Assembly: GCA_014529385.2 (NCBI GenBank)
Contig: CM043968.1
Coordinates: 131,064,018 to 131,128,017, forward strand
DNA: 64,000 bases
Direction: 5' to 3'
Origin: Adiantum capillus-veneris
Taxonomy: Eukaryota > Streptophyta > Polypodiopsida > Polypodiales > Pteridaceae
Part shown: positions 25,224 to 35,297 of the stretch, in pieces
How the letters are laid out: each line of letters begins with the position of its first letter
Numbering within the stretch: position 1 is the first letter of the stretch
Made by a program: the position numbers and the translations under genes
The notes under the pieces: generated by a model
What the model saw: the letters and a program-made list of their open reading frames with translations, nothing else
Told to the model about the DNA's origin: nothing
Database searches by the model: none

Positions 25224-25935
25224 CTAAAAAAACTCAAGTGCACTGGGTGTGCCAACATCATTATGCTCAACATGATTAATGGAGTAGAACTTTGTGCCTA
25301 CATCTTCACTATCATCTACCATGTCTTGCTCATCCTCATACCTTGCCCTTGACAGCATATCTGCTACCGGGTTTTCCTTTCCTGCAATATGCTTGAACTC
25401 AGGATTCAAGGACTTAATGTAGGCAATCCATCTTAGCATGGCAATGTCTGGTGTTGAGCAGCTTGTAATCATTCCAAGGAGTGGCAGACAATCTGTTTCC
25501 AAAACCACATATGCTCCAATCAAGTACTCCTTTTCACACCTTAGTGTTGTAACCATGCCCCACAACTCCGTTTTACCTGTGGGTAGTTCCTTTGTCGAGT
25601 ACTTAGAACCTTGGCTCCAAACCTTACCACATACCTATGTCCCTCTTTGTCATCCTGCCCTATTGCCCATCCAATTCCTGTCGGACTCGTATCCACTGTC
25701 ACTATACTGGCTTTCCACACTCATAGTTTACCTTTCTTAAAGTTGGTTCTTGTTGTAGCAAATCCTTTAGCTTTCTTATAGCCCTTGCTTGTGCGTCTCC
25801 CCAATAAAACTTTTGATTTTTCCTTGACAACTGATACAAAGGATCTGCTACATGTTCATAATGTGGAATCCATATAACATAAAACACACATGCAGCAAGA
25901 AATATGCCAACTTCACTCACAGATATGCATACCTC
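25224..25935 (-). pseudogene. Element 3 RNase H region
   Basis: Minus-strand fragments at 25224-25565 and 25702-25920 read as the end of RT and the RNase H domain: FYVIWIPHYEHVADPLYQL (the RT-RNase H connection), then VLETDCLPLLGMI and FKHIAGKENPVADMLSR, the usual end of a Ty3 RNase H. Stops and frameshifts lie between them. The right end (25935) is the insertion site of element 2; removing element 2 and one 4 bp target copy joins this frame to the RT frame at 38595 without a shift. Confidence 0.8.
25932..25935. repeat. Target-site duplication of element 2, left (CCTC)
   Basis: CCTC at 25932-25935 matches CCTC at 38595-38598 on the far side of element 2. Confidence 0.8.
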
Positions 25936-27860
25936 TGAGAGGCGGAAGTGAAAAAAGTAGACCCGGTGGCCTCTACACCAAGACTATGCACAATGGCCTC
26001 ATCATGGGGAATACACAATAGGGGCACCACCTAGCAAGATATGCGGCTAGGACGCATACATATACACAATGAAGCATGCATGGAAAACAATTTCAAATCC
26101 ACTCCCAAATGTGGAATGGGGTGGTCGGAGAATAAGGTGAGAGGAGTGGTGAGTGAGTGAGAATGGGCTCGCTACGGGTGCATGTAGTAAGGAAGATAAC
26201 GAGGCCAGGGATACATGAAAGTATGCTCACTTCTCATACAAAAGGTGGCGAATCCGCACACCTTAAGATGGAAGTAGCAAGATGATAGGACTATGAGAGG
26301 GAGAGAGAGAGTGTGTGTGTGGTGGCGAGTCCGCACACCTTAACATAAGCAGAAAAAAAATGGCAAGGAACAAGCATATACCATACTCACAATGAGATGT
26401 ATCCAAAGCGACACAAAGTATGGCACCAAGATGGAGTGTGTTGATTGCTTGCAAAAGATGAATACAATAGGTAGCGTATGGCAGGAAAATGAGAAGGGAA
26501 CAAGATCGTAGGAGGCATAATGGAGAGATGGGAGTTGATGGTGAGGAATATCATGAGTGTGTCCACCCTTCTTCTTCTTGAAATTGTGCCTTCAACCCTT
26601 AATTACAAGTGGTGTGGAGGTGTGGTGCTCATCTTTTGTGCATGGTGATGGTGATGATGATGGTGTTGTGATTATGTGATTAGGGTTCATGCTACAAGCA
26701 TGTAGCACAAGAGTGTGTATGGATAGGTGTGTGTGTGTGTGTGTGTGTTGTCTCTCTAGTGAGCTCTCATGGCATCCTTATATAGGGAAGGAGGGAAGGA
26801 TTTAGCTATATTTCTATTTGAGGTGAGTGTCCCACATTGGTGACTAGGAAAATGGGGTGCATGTGACTGTGGCTCCCATCTTGTCTCCTCATTATTTAAA
26901 ATACCAGAGTCAATAGAGAGAGAAAAAGAGAATGTGGGTAGGATGTGGAGGATAGGAAATATTTACAATAGTCTAGCTTTGGATAGACATAAGCTTATTA
27001 GGGAGAGAAGAGAGAGGTAAGAAAATTATAAGAGAGGTTGTCGAAGGTGGATATTTGTTGATGAGGATGGATCCTCCAAAAATGGTGATAGAATTACTCT
27101 AGACTAGCCAAGACCTCATTAAAAGAGCCTTGTCTCTTGTAATCATGCTTCAAGACTTGTAGAACCATAGCCATTCTAGAAGTAAGAAAAGTGGGGATGG
27201 CCTGTGTCACCATTACACGAGAAAACTGGGGTCCACTACAAAAATCATATCTCCGTGTTCATAACTCCAAAAATTCTGAAAAACATTGAGCTAAAAGTTG
27301 AGATCACGAGCTACATCTTTCATGTTGAACGCTCCTTCAGATTCGGGGTTCTTCTTTACTTAAAAAATTCAGCCAAATAATGTATTATTTGTGGCTGCAA
27401 AAGTCTTTTGGTGGTCCCCTTTGAGTGGACTTCTCTCTTGCCTTCAAGTGTAAGCTCCTTCATGTGTATGAAAACATGACCTAGAGTGTTGAAAAGATTG
27501 GCAATCATCTAGATGGAGGTATTATTGAAATTTGAAAGTGGGGTTGAGGTTTGAAAATGAAAACTAGTGAATAAAATATTTGGTAGAGTGGAATAATATA
27601 CATACATGAAAAAAAATATATTAGAAAATACTAGAATATATATATTTAATATTTTTAAGGTCAAAAGAGAGATCAACAAAGAAAGCTTACTTATTATGCT
27701 ACATCGTGATTGATTAGCATAAGTATTATTTATTTAATAAAGGCTAAAACGCTTGTGAAAAAGGAAGAAAAAATCAAAAGTAACTTATATAATGGGAAAT
27801 ATTTTGATAAAAGGGCAAAAATATATGGGGGGGTTCCCATGCATGGAAAAGCTTTCCTCA
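25936..27860 (-). repeat. 3' LTR of element 2 (1925 bp)
   Basis: Starts TGAGAGGCGG and ends CTTTCCTCA on the plus strand, hence TGAGG...CTCTCA in sense. Contains a GT microsatellite (26727-26749). Matches 33987-34992 plus 37676-38594. Confidence 0.95.
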
Positions 27861-27875
27861 TTAGCCCTCCCCCTA
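27861..27875 (-). promoter_or_regulatory. Polypurine tract of element 2
   Basis: Minus-strand AGGGGGAGGG lies four bases from the start of the 3' LTR and serves as primer for plus-strand DNA synthesis in this family. Confidence 0.75.
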
Positions 27876-27888
27876 AGGCTAGAGGTAT

Positions 27889-28575
27889 TCATGCCTCTAG
27901 CGTTGTACCTGATTCTTCTTCAATTGAGGTGGAGGAGTCTCCCTCCTCGGGGATTTCCGTCATAGGTGTTTGATCAAATCTTAAAAAGTACTGCTTCAAC
28001 CTCCATCCATTGACACGTGTTTTGTGGAGCCTACCATCTACATCCATCAATCGGTAACTGCCATTGGCGTAGCGCTTTCTAATGACAAATGGCCCTTCCC
28101 ATCTGGGTGAAAACTTTTTATCCTTCATAGTGTCAAACCTATTATCATACCGTAGGACCAACATACCTTTCTTGAGACCTTTTGCCCTAAGTCCCTTGTT
28201 GAAGGTAAGTCGACGTTGCTCTGCCTGTGCTGCATAATAGTTGATAGCATCTTCTCTGTCTAGTTGAATCCTCTCTAGATCAAGAATGTGGTTGTGGAGA
28301 TGAGCATTAGGACGTTCCACCTACCCAGCTAGCACCCTGAGACTAGCCAATTGTACTTCAATGGGTAAAATGGCTTCCTTACCAAACACCAAGTGATATG
28401 GTGTGAACCCAAGGGATGTGCGAAATGATGTGCGATAAGCTCAAAGTGCAGCCATAAGATGCTTGTCCCAATCACTTTTGTGATTGTTTACATGCTTAGT
28501 GATGATCTTGCAGATCATACCATTTACCTTTTCCACCAAACCATTGCATTGTGGGTAGTAGGGAGTTGAGTGTCT
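27889..28575 (-). pseudogene. Element 2 integrase, C-terminal part with nonsense codons
   Basis: In-frame continuation of the pol reading frame beyond the TGA at 28576-28578. It carries the third catalytic residue (Glu in NGLVEKVNG) exactly 35 residues after the second Asp, completing a D,D(35)E core, then a linker and FSPRWEGPFVIRKRYANGSY, a GPY/F-like module. Two more in-frame stops lie at 28441-28443 (TGA in AAL-AYRT) and 28321-28323 (TAG). All three fit single C-to-T or G-to-A changes from sense codons. No chromodomain is seen. The frame ends with a Glu/Ser-rich tail at 27889. Confidence 0.88.
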
Positions 28576-31500
28576 TCATGAGATACCTAACTTCTCCATT
28601 AGCTCTCCTACAAGGTCTCCTCTAAAACCTAGTCCCCTGTCAGAAATTATTTCAAGAGGAGTGCCAAAACGGCAACAAATGTTTTCAAATACGAACTTAG
28701 CCACTTCCTTAGCTGTAATCCGGGTGGTGGCAACTGCTTCAACCCACCTGGTCATGTAGTCCACACCCATGATGATATAAAATTTACCTGATTGGCTCCT
28801 TGGCAAAGGCCCAATAGCATCAATTCCCCATTTCTCAAATGGTCCATATGAGATTATAGGAGTCTGTGGCTCATATGTGAGCCTCCTATCCCTTGCCTTT
28901 TGAAATTCCTTGCATGTTTTACACCAATGATGCACATCCCTATGTAGACTAGGCCATACAAACCCGGCTTGTATAATCTTTCTACTAGTGATGTCAAGTG
29001 CAAAGTGTCCTCCGCAAACACCATCATGGCAACTTGAAATGATTTCAGTGATCTCTCTTGAGAGAGGTACACGCCTAAGAATTTGATCCTTACCCTTGCA
29101 GTAGAGGTCGGCATTGATAAGGGGGTATTTTGTTGCCTTGCGCACAAGCCACTGCTTTTGGCCCTTAGTAAGATCCTTAGGACACTCTCCTGTGTCCAAG
29201 AAACTCATGATGTCAGGCATAGCATCGTTACCTTGGAAGAGAGGCAGCTTCAACTTGATAGCACCCACCACTGAAACATCTTGCAACTTCTCTCTACCTA
29301 GAGCATCTGCTTCTTGATTTTCTGCTCGAGGGACATGATGTAATTGTACAACTTGAAATTTCCCTAAAAGTTCCTTGACTTTGTTCAAATGGCCTAGCAA
29401 GATATGGTTTTTACAAGCCCAAGTTCCTTGTATTTGTTTTATTAAAAGCATGGCATCACTAAATACATTTAACCGTTGAATGCCCTGTGTGACACACCAC
29501 TCTAACCCAAGAGTTAAAGCTACATATTCTGCCTCATTGTTAGAGTGAGAATCCAAGAGATTCCCAATGGAGAAAACCTTGTCCCCTTGCTCGTTGAAGA
29601 TGACAATGCCTGCTGCAGCTTTGTCCACTTTCCTCTTGTAGGCTCCATCAAAGAAAAGAGAGTGAGCCTCCTCTACCTTAGGGACTTCCAGCACGGGTAT
29701 AATATCTTGATCATTTGGCTTTATCTTTAGCTTCTTTTCATAGTGGTGATGAGTGAGAATACCTCCTAGACTGGCCCTTGTGGAGTTCTCCACTTGCATT
29801 GTGTAGTCAAACTCTTGTAGCCTTGTGAGCCATTTGGAAATCCTAGAAGAAACATCCATGTGCTGCATTACATAAGGAAATACTTCTTCCATTGTTAAGA
29901 TTATGAATGGTCTAGACAATAAATAAGAGTGAAACTTGGTGGTAGCAAACATTAATGCAAGCACCATGTGCTCCACTGCCGTGTATCCCTTTTCTGATGG
30001 GGTCATCATTCGACTAGAGAAGTAGATAGGATGCATGAAAGAAGTTTGAGGATCCTTTTGCATCAATACAGCCCCAAGTGTGTCATTGCCGACACTAGGG
30101 TTTACATAAAATGGCTCGTCCCACATTGGAGGTGCTATGGTGGGAAGTGAAGCTAGAATTTGTTTTACCTCATTGAATTGTTGTTCATTTTCTTCACTCC
30201 AAGTGAAGATCTCTTGATGGGTAACTTGTTGTAAAGGGAGAACCACTTGGGAGAGCAAGTGAATGAACCTACTCAAATACCTCACCTTTTGAAGAAAAGA
30301 GACCAATTGCTTTGTTGTGGTGGGAGAGGTCAAAGCCACCAAGGCTTGAACCTTGCTAGGGTCAGCTTCAATGCTGTTGGCCGAGATCACATGGCCAAGA
30401 AGAGTAACCTTGCTTTCACCAATGTGGCATTTCTCCACATTGAGTTGGCCACCCAAAGCTTGTAGCCTAGCTAGACCTTCATAAACTTTCTCCAAATGAA
30501 GAAAGCGAGAGCTATAGATGCAAAAGTCATCAATAAAAACACGGATTGATTTTCCAAAGAATGGCTGAGAAACAAATGTCACATATCGCTGAAAAGTGGC
30601 TGGAGCATTAGTGAGACCAAAAGGCATAACTCTGTAAGCAAAACATCCCCATGGTGTGATGAAGGTTGTCTTCTTTTGATCTTCTTCAGCGATGCTAATT
30701 TGGAAGTAGCCTGAGTAGCCATCACATACCGTGTAGCGCTCATGTCCTGCTACCTCATTGAGTATTTCGTCTTGAAAAGGAAGAGGAAAATGGTCCCTCT
30801 TTGTGGCTGCATTAAGAGGCTTGTAATCAACACAAACCCTCCACTTACCATTCTTCTTTGGTGTGACTACCACTGAAGAAACCCACTCTGAGTCTTCAAC
30901 AGGATAGATAAAACCGGCTTCTAGCAATTTCCTCACCTCTTTGAGTAGGGCGTCTTGTTGAATTACTCCTAGCCGCCTGAGCTTCTGCACTACAGGTTTA
31001 CTTCCCTCCTTGAGCTTAATGTGATGTTGAACTACTGTGATGCCAGTGATTTTATCAAATTCATCAATGAACAATGTGGTAAAATTACTTATCATCAAAA
31101 TATAATCTTCACGCTCCTTCCCACACAACTCACTAGAGAGCATTTGATGTAGCTTACTTGCTTCTACCAGAGGTTGTATACATGGTGTCTCCCCTTGGCT
31201 TGATGATGAGGCATCAGGTTGCTCCATCTTCTTAGGGTCCTTGAGAATGATCCCCATCACCTCAATGCTACTGTCACTTTCTTCACTCACTATTGACTCC
31301 TCTGAAGTGGTTGAAGAGTCACCACTAGAAAACTCATCCTCGGAGGTTTCTAGATCCATGTCGCGTTGTTGACCTATCTTCATGTCGTAAAGTATTGGCC
31401 TTCCTTTTGCATCCTTCATCTGGATTATGCCGGTGTCCCAGTCCTGCTTAGCTCTCATAGCCATAAGCCAAGGCCTCCCTAGAATGATAGGATAGCCCTC

Positions 31501-32100
31501 CCCTTTGTGTGGCATGACAAAGATGTCCACATCTACCTCGGTGTTGAATGCCTTTATCCTAACTGCATTTATGACACCAACACATTGAACTTTTAAATTA
31601 TTTGCCATTTTGGCTCGGCATGGTGCCGGCCGATTCACCTCTAAACCCAAACGGTGCATCATTTTTTCACTCATGACGCATATTTGTGCGCCACCATCGA
31701 TGTAGATATTGGAGATGTGTTGCCCTTTGATGTAAGCATCCATCACTGGTAGTATGTCGTCTAGATTCCTCCCGGAGATAGCCCCAGATATCTTTGGCTT
31801 TGGTCGCCTCGTGTTAACCATCTTTGTCCATTGTCTCCTCACCCTAGGTGCTAGGTGGAGTAACTGGGGCCAGGTGATTTTTGGGCCCTGCACAGAAACA
31901 TCTTGAACCAAATCATATGGTTTAGAACATTCACCCAAAGAAAAATCTACAATGTCAATTTTACGTCGTGACTTGGACGGCTTTTTGTTATATTCCCCTT
32001 TATTCTTCATCTTTTCTTCCTTTTGAGAAGATTCACCATGCCTAGCGCGTTTTACCCCAATGGCATCTACTCCTTTAACCTTGGTCTTATCCTCCTCCAC
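28576..32100 (-). CDS. Element 2 pol: protease, RT, two RNase H, integrase start
   Basis: Open frame of 1174 codons. Order: basic linker; aspartic protease (DGGA near residue 134; ILGRPWLMAM); Ser/Glu-rich linker; RT with FIDD near residue 523; a Ty3-type RNase H from about 664 (FYVNPSVGNDTLGAVL, with Asn where the first catalytic Asp is expected); a second, archaeal-type RNase H from about 817 (FFDGAYKR, NNEAEYVAL, VFSDAMLLI, AENQEADALG) that keeps its acidic residues; integrase zinc domain (about 1025-1064) and the first two core Asps (1094, 1154). Two RNase H domains mark the Tat lineage. The frame is the same as gag, separated by a TAA at 32206. It stops early, inside the integrase core. 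Confidence 0.92.
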   Translation of the reverse strand: MEEDKTKVKGVDAIGVKRARHGESSQKEEKMKNKGEYNKKPSKSRRKIDIVDFSLGECSKPYDLVQDVSVQGPKITWPQLLHLAPRVRRQWTKMVNTRRPKPKISGAISGRNLDDILPVMDAYIKGQHISNIYIDGGAQICVMSEKMMHRLGLEVNRPAPCRAKMANNLKVQCVGVINAVRIKAFNTEVDVDIFVMPHKGEGYPIILGRPWLMAMRAKQDWDTGIIQMKDAKGRPILYDMKIGQQRDMDLETSEDEFSSGDSSTTSEESIVSEESDSSIEVMGIILKDPKKMEQPDASSSSQGETPCIQPLVEASKLHQMLSSELCGKEREDYILMISNFTTLFIDEFDKITGITVVQHHIKLKEGSKPVVQKLRRLGVIQQDALLKEVRKLLEAGFIYPVEDSEWVSSVVVTPKKNGKWRVCVDYKPLNAATKRDHFPLPFQDEILNEVAGHERYTVCDGYSGYFQISIAEEDQKKTTFITPWGCFAYRVMPFGLTNAPATFQRYVTFVSQPFFGKSIRVFIDDFCIYSSRFLHLEKVYEGLARLQALGGQLNVEKCHIGESKVTLLGHVISANSIEADPSKVQALVALTSPTTTKQLVSFLQKVRYLSRFIHLLSQVVLPLQQVTHQEIFTWSEENEQQFNEVKQILASLPTIAPPMWDEPFYVNPSVGNDTLGAVLMQKDPQTSFMHPIYFSSRMMTPSEKGYTAVEHMVLALMFATTKFHSYLLSRPFIILTMEEVFPYVMQHMDVSSRISKWLTRLQEFDYTMQVENSTRASLGGILTHHHYEKKLKIKPNDQDIIPVLEVPKVEEAHSLFFDGAYKRKVDKAAAGIVIFNEQGDKVFSIGNLLDSHSNNEAEYVALTLGLEWCVTQGIQRLNVFSDAMLLIKQIQGTWACKNHILLGHLNKVKELLGKFQVVQLHHVPRAENQEADALGREKLQDVSVVGAIKLKLPLFQGNDAMPDIMSFLDTGECPKDLTKGQKQWLVRKATKYPLINADLYCKGKDQILRRVPLSREITEIISSCHDGVCGGHFALDITSRKIIQAGFVWPSLHRDVHHWCKTCKEFQKARDRRLTYEPQTPIISYGPFEKWGIDAIGPLPRSQSGKFYIIMGVDYMTRWVEAVATTRITAKEVAKFVFENICCRFGTPLEIISDRGLGFRGDLVGELMEKLGIS

Positions 32101-32205
32101 TTTCTCCCTTCCCTTACCTTTAAGACTGATGACGCTTACTGTTTGATTGCCAACTGGTGGTGGGGGTAAGGGTGGAATGAGAGGTTGTGGTGGTGGTGGT
32201 GGTGG

Positions 32206-33159
32206 TTATGGTTGAATCGGTGGTTGTAAGATTTGCACGGGTGCTTGTCGTGGTGCCCTTGGTGGTGGTGGTCTTGCTCTTGGTGGTGAAACCTGGTTTT
32301 GTCTGGCTCCTCTGTTGAAATTCTGCCTCCTTGGTTGTGGACAATAGTACATTCCATGACCATCCTCCCCACAATTGTAGCAGTGGTATTCTTGGTTTTG
32401 CCTTCGTTGTCCTCTCCCTTGCTCTTGGTTGCGATTGTGTGCATGCCCTTGTTGTATCAAATGGACTGACAGATTCTCAAGTTGATTGGTGATTCGGTTG
32501 AGCAGGTCTTGCTGATCTTCAATTGGTTCTTGTGGTTGAATCCTCTGGGCGACTGTTGTAGGTGGTGCTAGAGGTGGTGGGGTCCTAACGGCTTCCTCTC
32601 CATCCATATTCCTGGCTTGTAGGCGCAACTTCTTGTCTTTAAGGCGGGCCACCTCAACTGCTAGCTCATACGTAGCAGGAAACCTTCCCTTCACCTTCTC
32701 TTTAAGAGTTGGCCATAACCTAGCCACAAACTGATCCTTCTTTAGGAAATCAGGTGCCCCCTCATCCTCTCTTAGTGATGCAACCCATCGCCCCCATAAA
32801 TCTACAAACTTTGACTCATATGATGCGTATTCCAGCATACTGCCCTGCTTCAACTCTGTCAACAATTGCCATAGCTTCTCTGATGTTGTGCCCTCTCCAA
32901 AATGCTTGACAAAGGTTGCTCTTAATAAGTCCCACCGTTCCTTGGTTTCTTGTGCCAAGGCATTGTACCATGATCTTGCCTCCACCTTCATTAGAAGTGG
33001 GAAGATGCGCAAGCGCAAAGCATCATCATCTCTCGCAGAGATGACACATGCTATTTCCAAGTTGTCTAGAAAGTCTGCAGCATCCTCGCCCACCTTACCA
33101 GTAAAGGTTGGAAATGCTACACTTGCCATGATTACTGAGAGAGAGCTAGAAAGACACAC
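32206..33159 (-). CDS. Element 2 gag
   Basis: Capsid-nucleocapsid protein of about 317 residues (the internal Met at MASVAF, 33129, is an equally good start). Conserved with element 1 gag: RSWYNAL, TSEKLW, YESKFVDLWGRW, FLKKDQF, KGRFPATYELAVEVARL. A CCHC zinc knuckle is intact at CYNCGEDGHGMYYC (C-X2-C-X4-H-X4-C), for packaging element RNA. A Pro/Arg-rich tail follows. The closing TAA lies in the same frame as pol and the frame stays open downstream; it may be a CAA-to-TAA mutation or a readthrough stop. Confidence 0.92.
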   Translation of the reverse strand: MCLSSSLSVIMASVAFPTFTGKVGEDAADFLDNLEIACVISARDDDALRLRIFPLLMKVEARSWYNALAQETKERWDLLRATFVKHFGEGTTSEKLWQLLTELKQGSMLEYASYESKFVDLWGRWVASLREDEGAPDFLKKDQFVARLWPTLKEKVKGRFPATYELAVEVARLKDKKLRLQARNMDGEEAVRTPPPLAPPTTVAQRIQPQEPIEDQQDLLNRITNQLENLSVHLIQQGHAHNRNQEQGRGQRRQNQEYHCYNCGEDGHGMYYCPQPRRQNFNRGARQNQVSPPRARPPPPRAPRQAPVQILQPPIQP

Positions 33160-33211
33160 TTCTTAACTTGCAAAATTTTTTTCTTCTTTACAAGGAGGCG
33201 TGTATACCCTA

Positions 33212-33967
33212 TTATACTAGGACATAGATTAAAACTTCAAACGGTACATTGCCTTGTACCAAAGGTAAAACAAATGGCTGATCTGATGCCAGAACCTCAA
33301 AAAACCGCTCCCCACCCGGCATGGTGTCAATGATGTGCTGGTAGTGAATCTTCAAGTCCAATATTACCTTGATTGAGCGTACACGTATTGGTATGTGTGA
33401 TCTGTCTTGAGGTAGGTTGTCCTGATTCATGTGAAGCTTAGAGGTGCTTAGTCACTGTCCAAGCTTGTAGGAGAGGGTGGTGTTCTTTCCTGAAACAAAC
33501 TCAGTAGATCCCTAGTTTCTCTAGTGAGAGTGTGAGCCAATGCTTCTGTTATCTGTGCTGCAGCATCAGGTGCGACTTGAAAACTGACTATGATAATTAC
33601 CTCGGTGACTTGAGTTACCCGATTCTCAACGTAGAATAGTGTTGATTCTCTATTGTGCAGAGCTCCTTCCATTTTGTTGTTGTTGGTTGGTTGTAGGTTG
33701 CGGACATGGTTTCCACCTCCTCCTTCTTCTTCTTGGCACTTGGCTTATGTATATCCACTGGGTTTGGCGCGTTGGTTGACTTTCCCACTTCAAATCGATT
33801 ACCGTTACGCCTGGCACTCGAGCTTCGATGGAGATGCGGAGTTCGTCTAGTTGTGCTTGGAGCTCTTCTTCTTCTGTTGTCCAGTTAGAAAATCCTTCAT
33901 ACTCATTCATCCATTCACAATAGTTTAGGGTTTTCAATCTTGTAAACTGAAGGGTTTCAAGAGCCCT
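33212..33967 (-). other. Leader region of element 2 with three small ORFs
   Basis: Between PBS and gag lie three successive minus frames: about 33650-33986 (continuing from an ATG inside the LTR at 34081; RRALETLQFTRLKTLNYCEW ... EEEELQAQLDELR), 33448-33672, and 33212-33430 (HIPIRVRSIKVILDLKIHYQH). They overlap or nearly touch and look protein-like. Some Tat elements such as Ogre carry an extra ORF upstream of gag, so these may be pieces of one broken ORF. Function unknown. Confidence 0.5.
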
Positions 33968-33984
33968 CCTCAGTGGGGGCACCA
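33968..33984 (-). promoter_or_regulatory. Primer-binding site of element 2
   Basis: Two bases inside the 5' LTR the minus strand reads TGGTGCCCCCACTGAGG; its complement ends in GGGGGCACCA, as a mature tRNA 3' end would. I cannot name the tRNA with confidence. Confidence 0.75.
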
Positions 33985-34988
33985 ACTGAGAGGCGGAAGT
34001 GAAAAAAATAGACCCGGTGGCCTCTACACCAAGACTATGCACAATGGCCTCATCATGGAGAATACACAATAGGGGCACCACCTAGCAAGATATGCGGCTA
34101 GGACGCATACATATACACAATGAAGCATGCATGGAAAACAATTTCAAATCCACGCCCAAATGTGGAATGGGGTGGTCGGAGAATAAGGTGAGAGGAGTGG
34201 TGAGTGAGTGAGAATGGGCTCGCTACGGGTGCATGTAGTAAGGAAGATAACGAGGCCAGGGATACATGAAAGTATGCTCACTTCTCATACAAAAGGTGGC
34301 GAATCCGCACACCTTAAGATGGAAGTAGCAAGATGATAGGACTATGAGAGGGAGAGAGAGAGTGTGTGTGTGGTGGCGAGTCCGCACACCTTAACATAAG
34401 CAGAAAAAAAATGGCAAGGAACAAGCATATACCATACTCACAATGAGATGTATCCAAAGCGACACAAAGTATGGCACCAAGATGGAGTGTGTTGATTGCT
34501 TGCAAAAGATGAATACAATAGGTAGCGTATGGCAGGAAAATGAGAAGGGAACAAGATCGTAGGAGGCATAATGGAGAGATGGGAGTTGATGGTGAGGAAT
34601 ATCATGAGTGTGTCCACCCTTCTTCTTCTTGAAATTGTGCCTTCAACCCTTAATTACAAGCGGTGTGGAGGTGTGGTGCTCATCTTTTGTGCATGGTGAT
34701 GGTGATGATGATGGTGTTGTGATTATGTGATTAGGGTTCATGCTACAAGCATGTAGCACAAGAGTGTGTATGGATAGGTGTGTGTGTGTGTGTGTGTGTT
34801 GTCTCTCTAGTGAGCTCTCATGGCATCCTTATATAGGGAAGGAGGGAAGGATTTAGCAATATTTCTATTTGAGGTGAGTGTCCCACTTTGGTGACTAGGA
34901 AAATGGGGTGCATGTGACTGTGGCTCCCATCTTGTCTCCTCATTATTTAAAATACCAGAGTCAATAGAGAGAGAACAAGAGAATTTGG

Positions 34989-34992
34989 GTAG
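34989..34992. repeat. Target-site duplication of solo LTR, left (GTAG)
   Basis: GTAG here is repeated at 37672-37675; the uninterrupted LTR at 26939-26943 has it once. Confidence 0.9.
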
Positions 34993-35253
34993 TGAGGCGG
35001 TCCGGGGCGGGCAACAAGAAGAGTGGCCTCTAGACACCCTTCAAGGCTCCCGTGCTGCTCAATGGGGCTGGGGCACAACACAACACAAACCAAAACAACA
35101 AACCCATAGCCAAATCCCAACTACACAAGGGGCACCACCTAGTTTAAGAGCGAACTAGGACGCAAAAGAGGAGAATCGTTAGAGCAACCCACAAACAAGC
35201 AAGGAATTTACACTAACCCTAACACCAATGGAATACTCTCACACCCTAAAACA

Positions 35254-35297
<44 letters not shown>

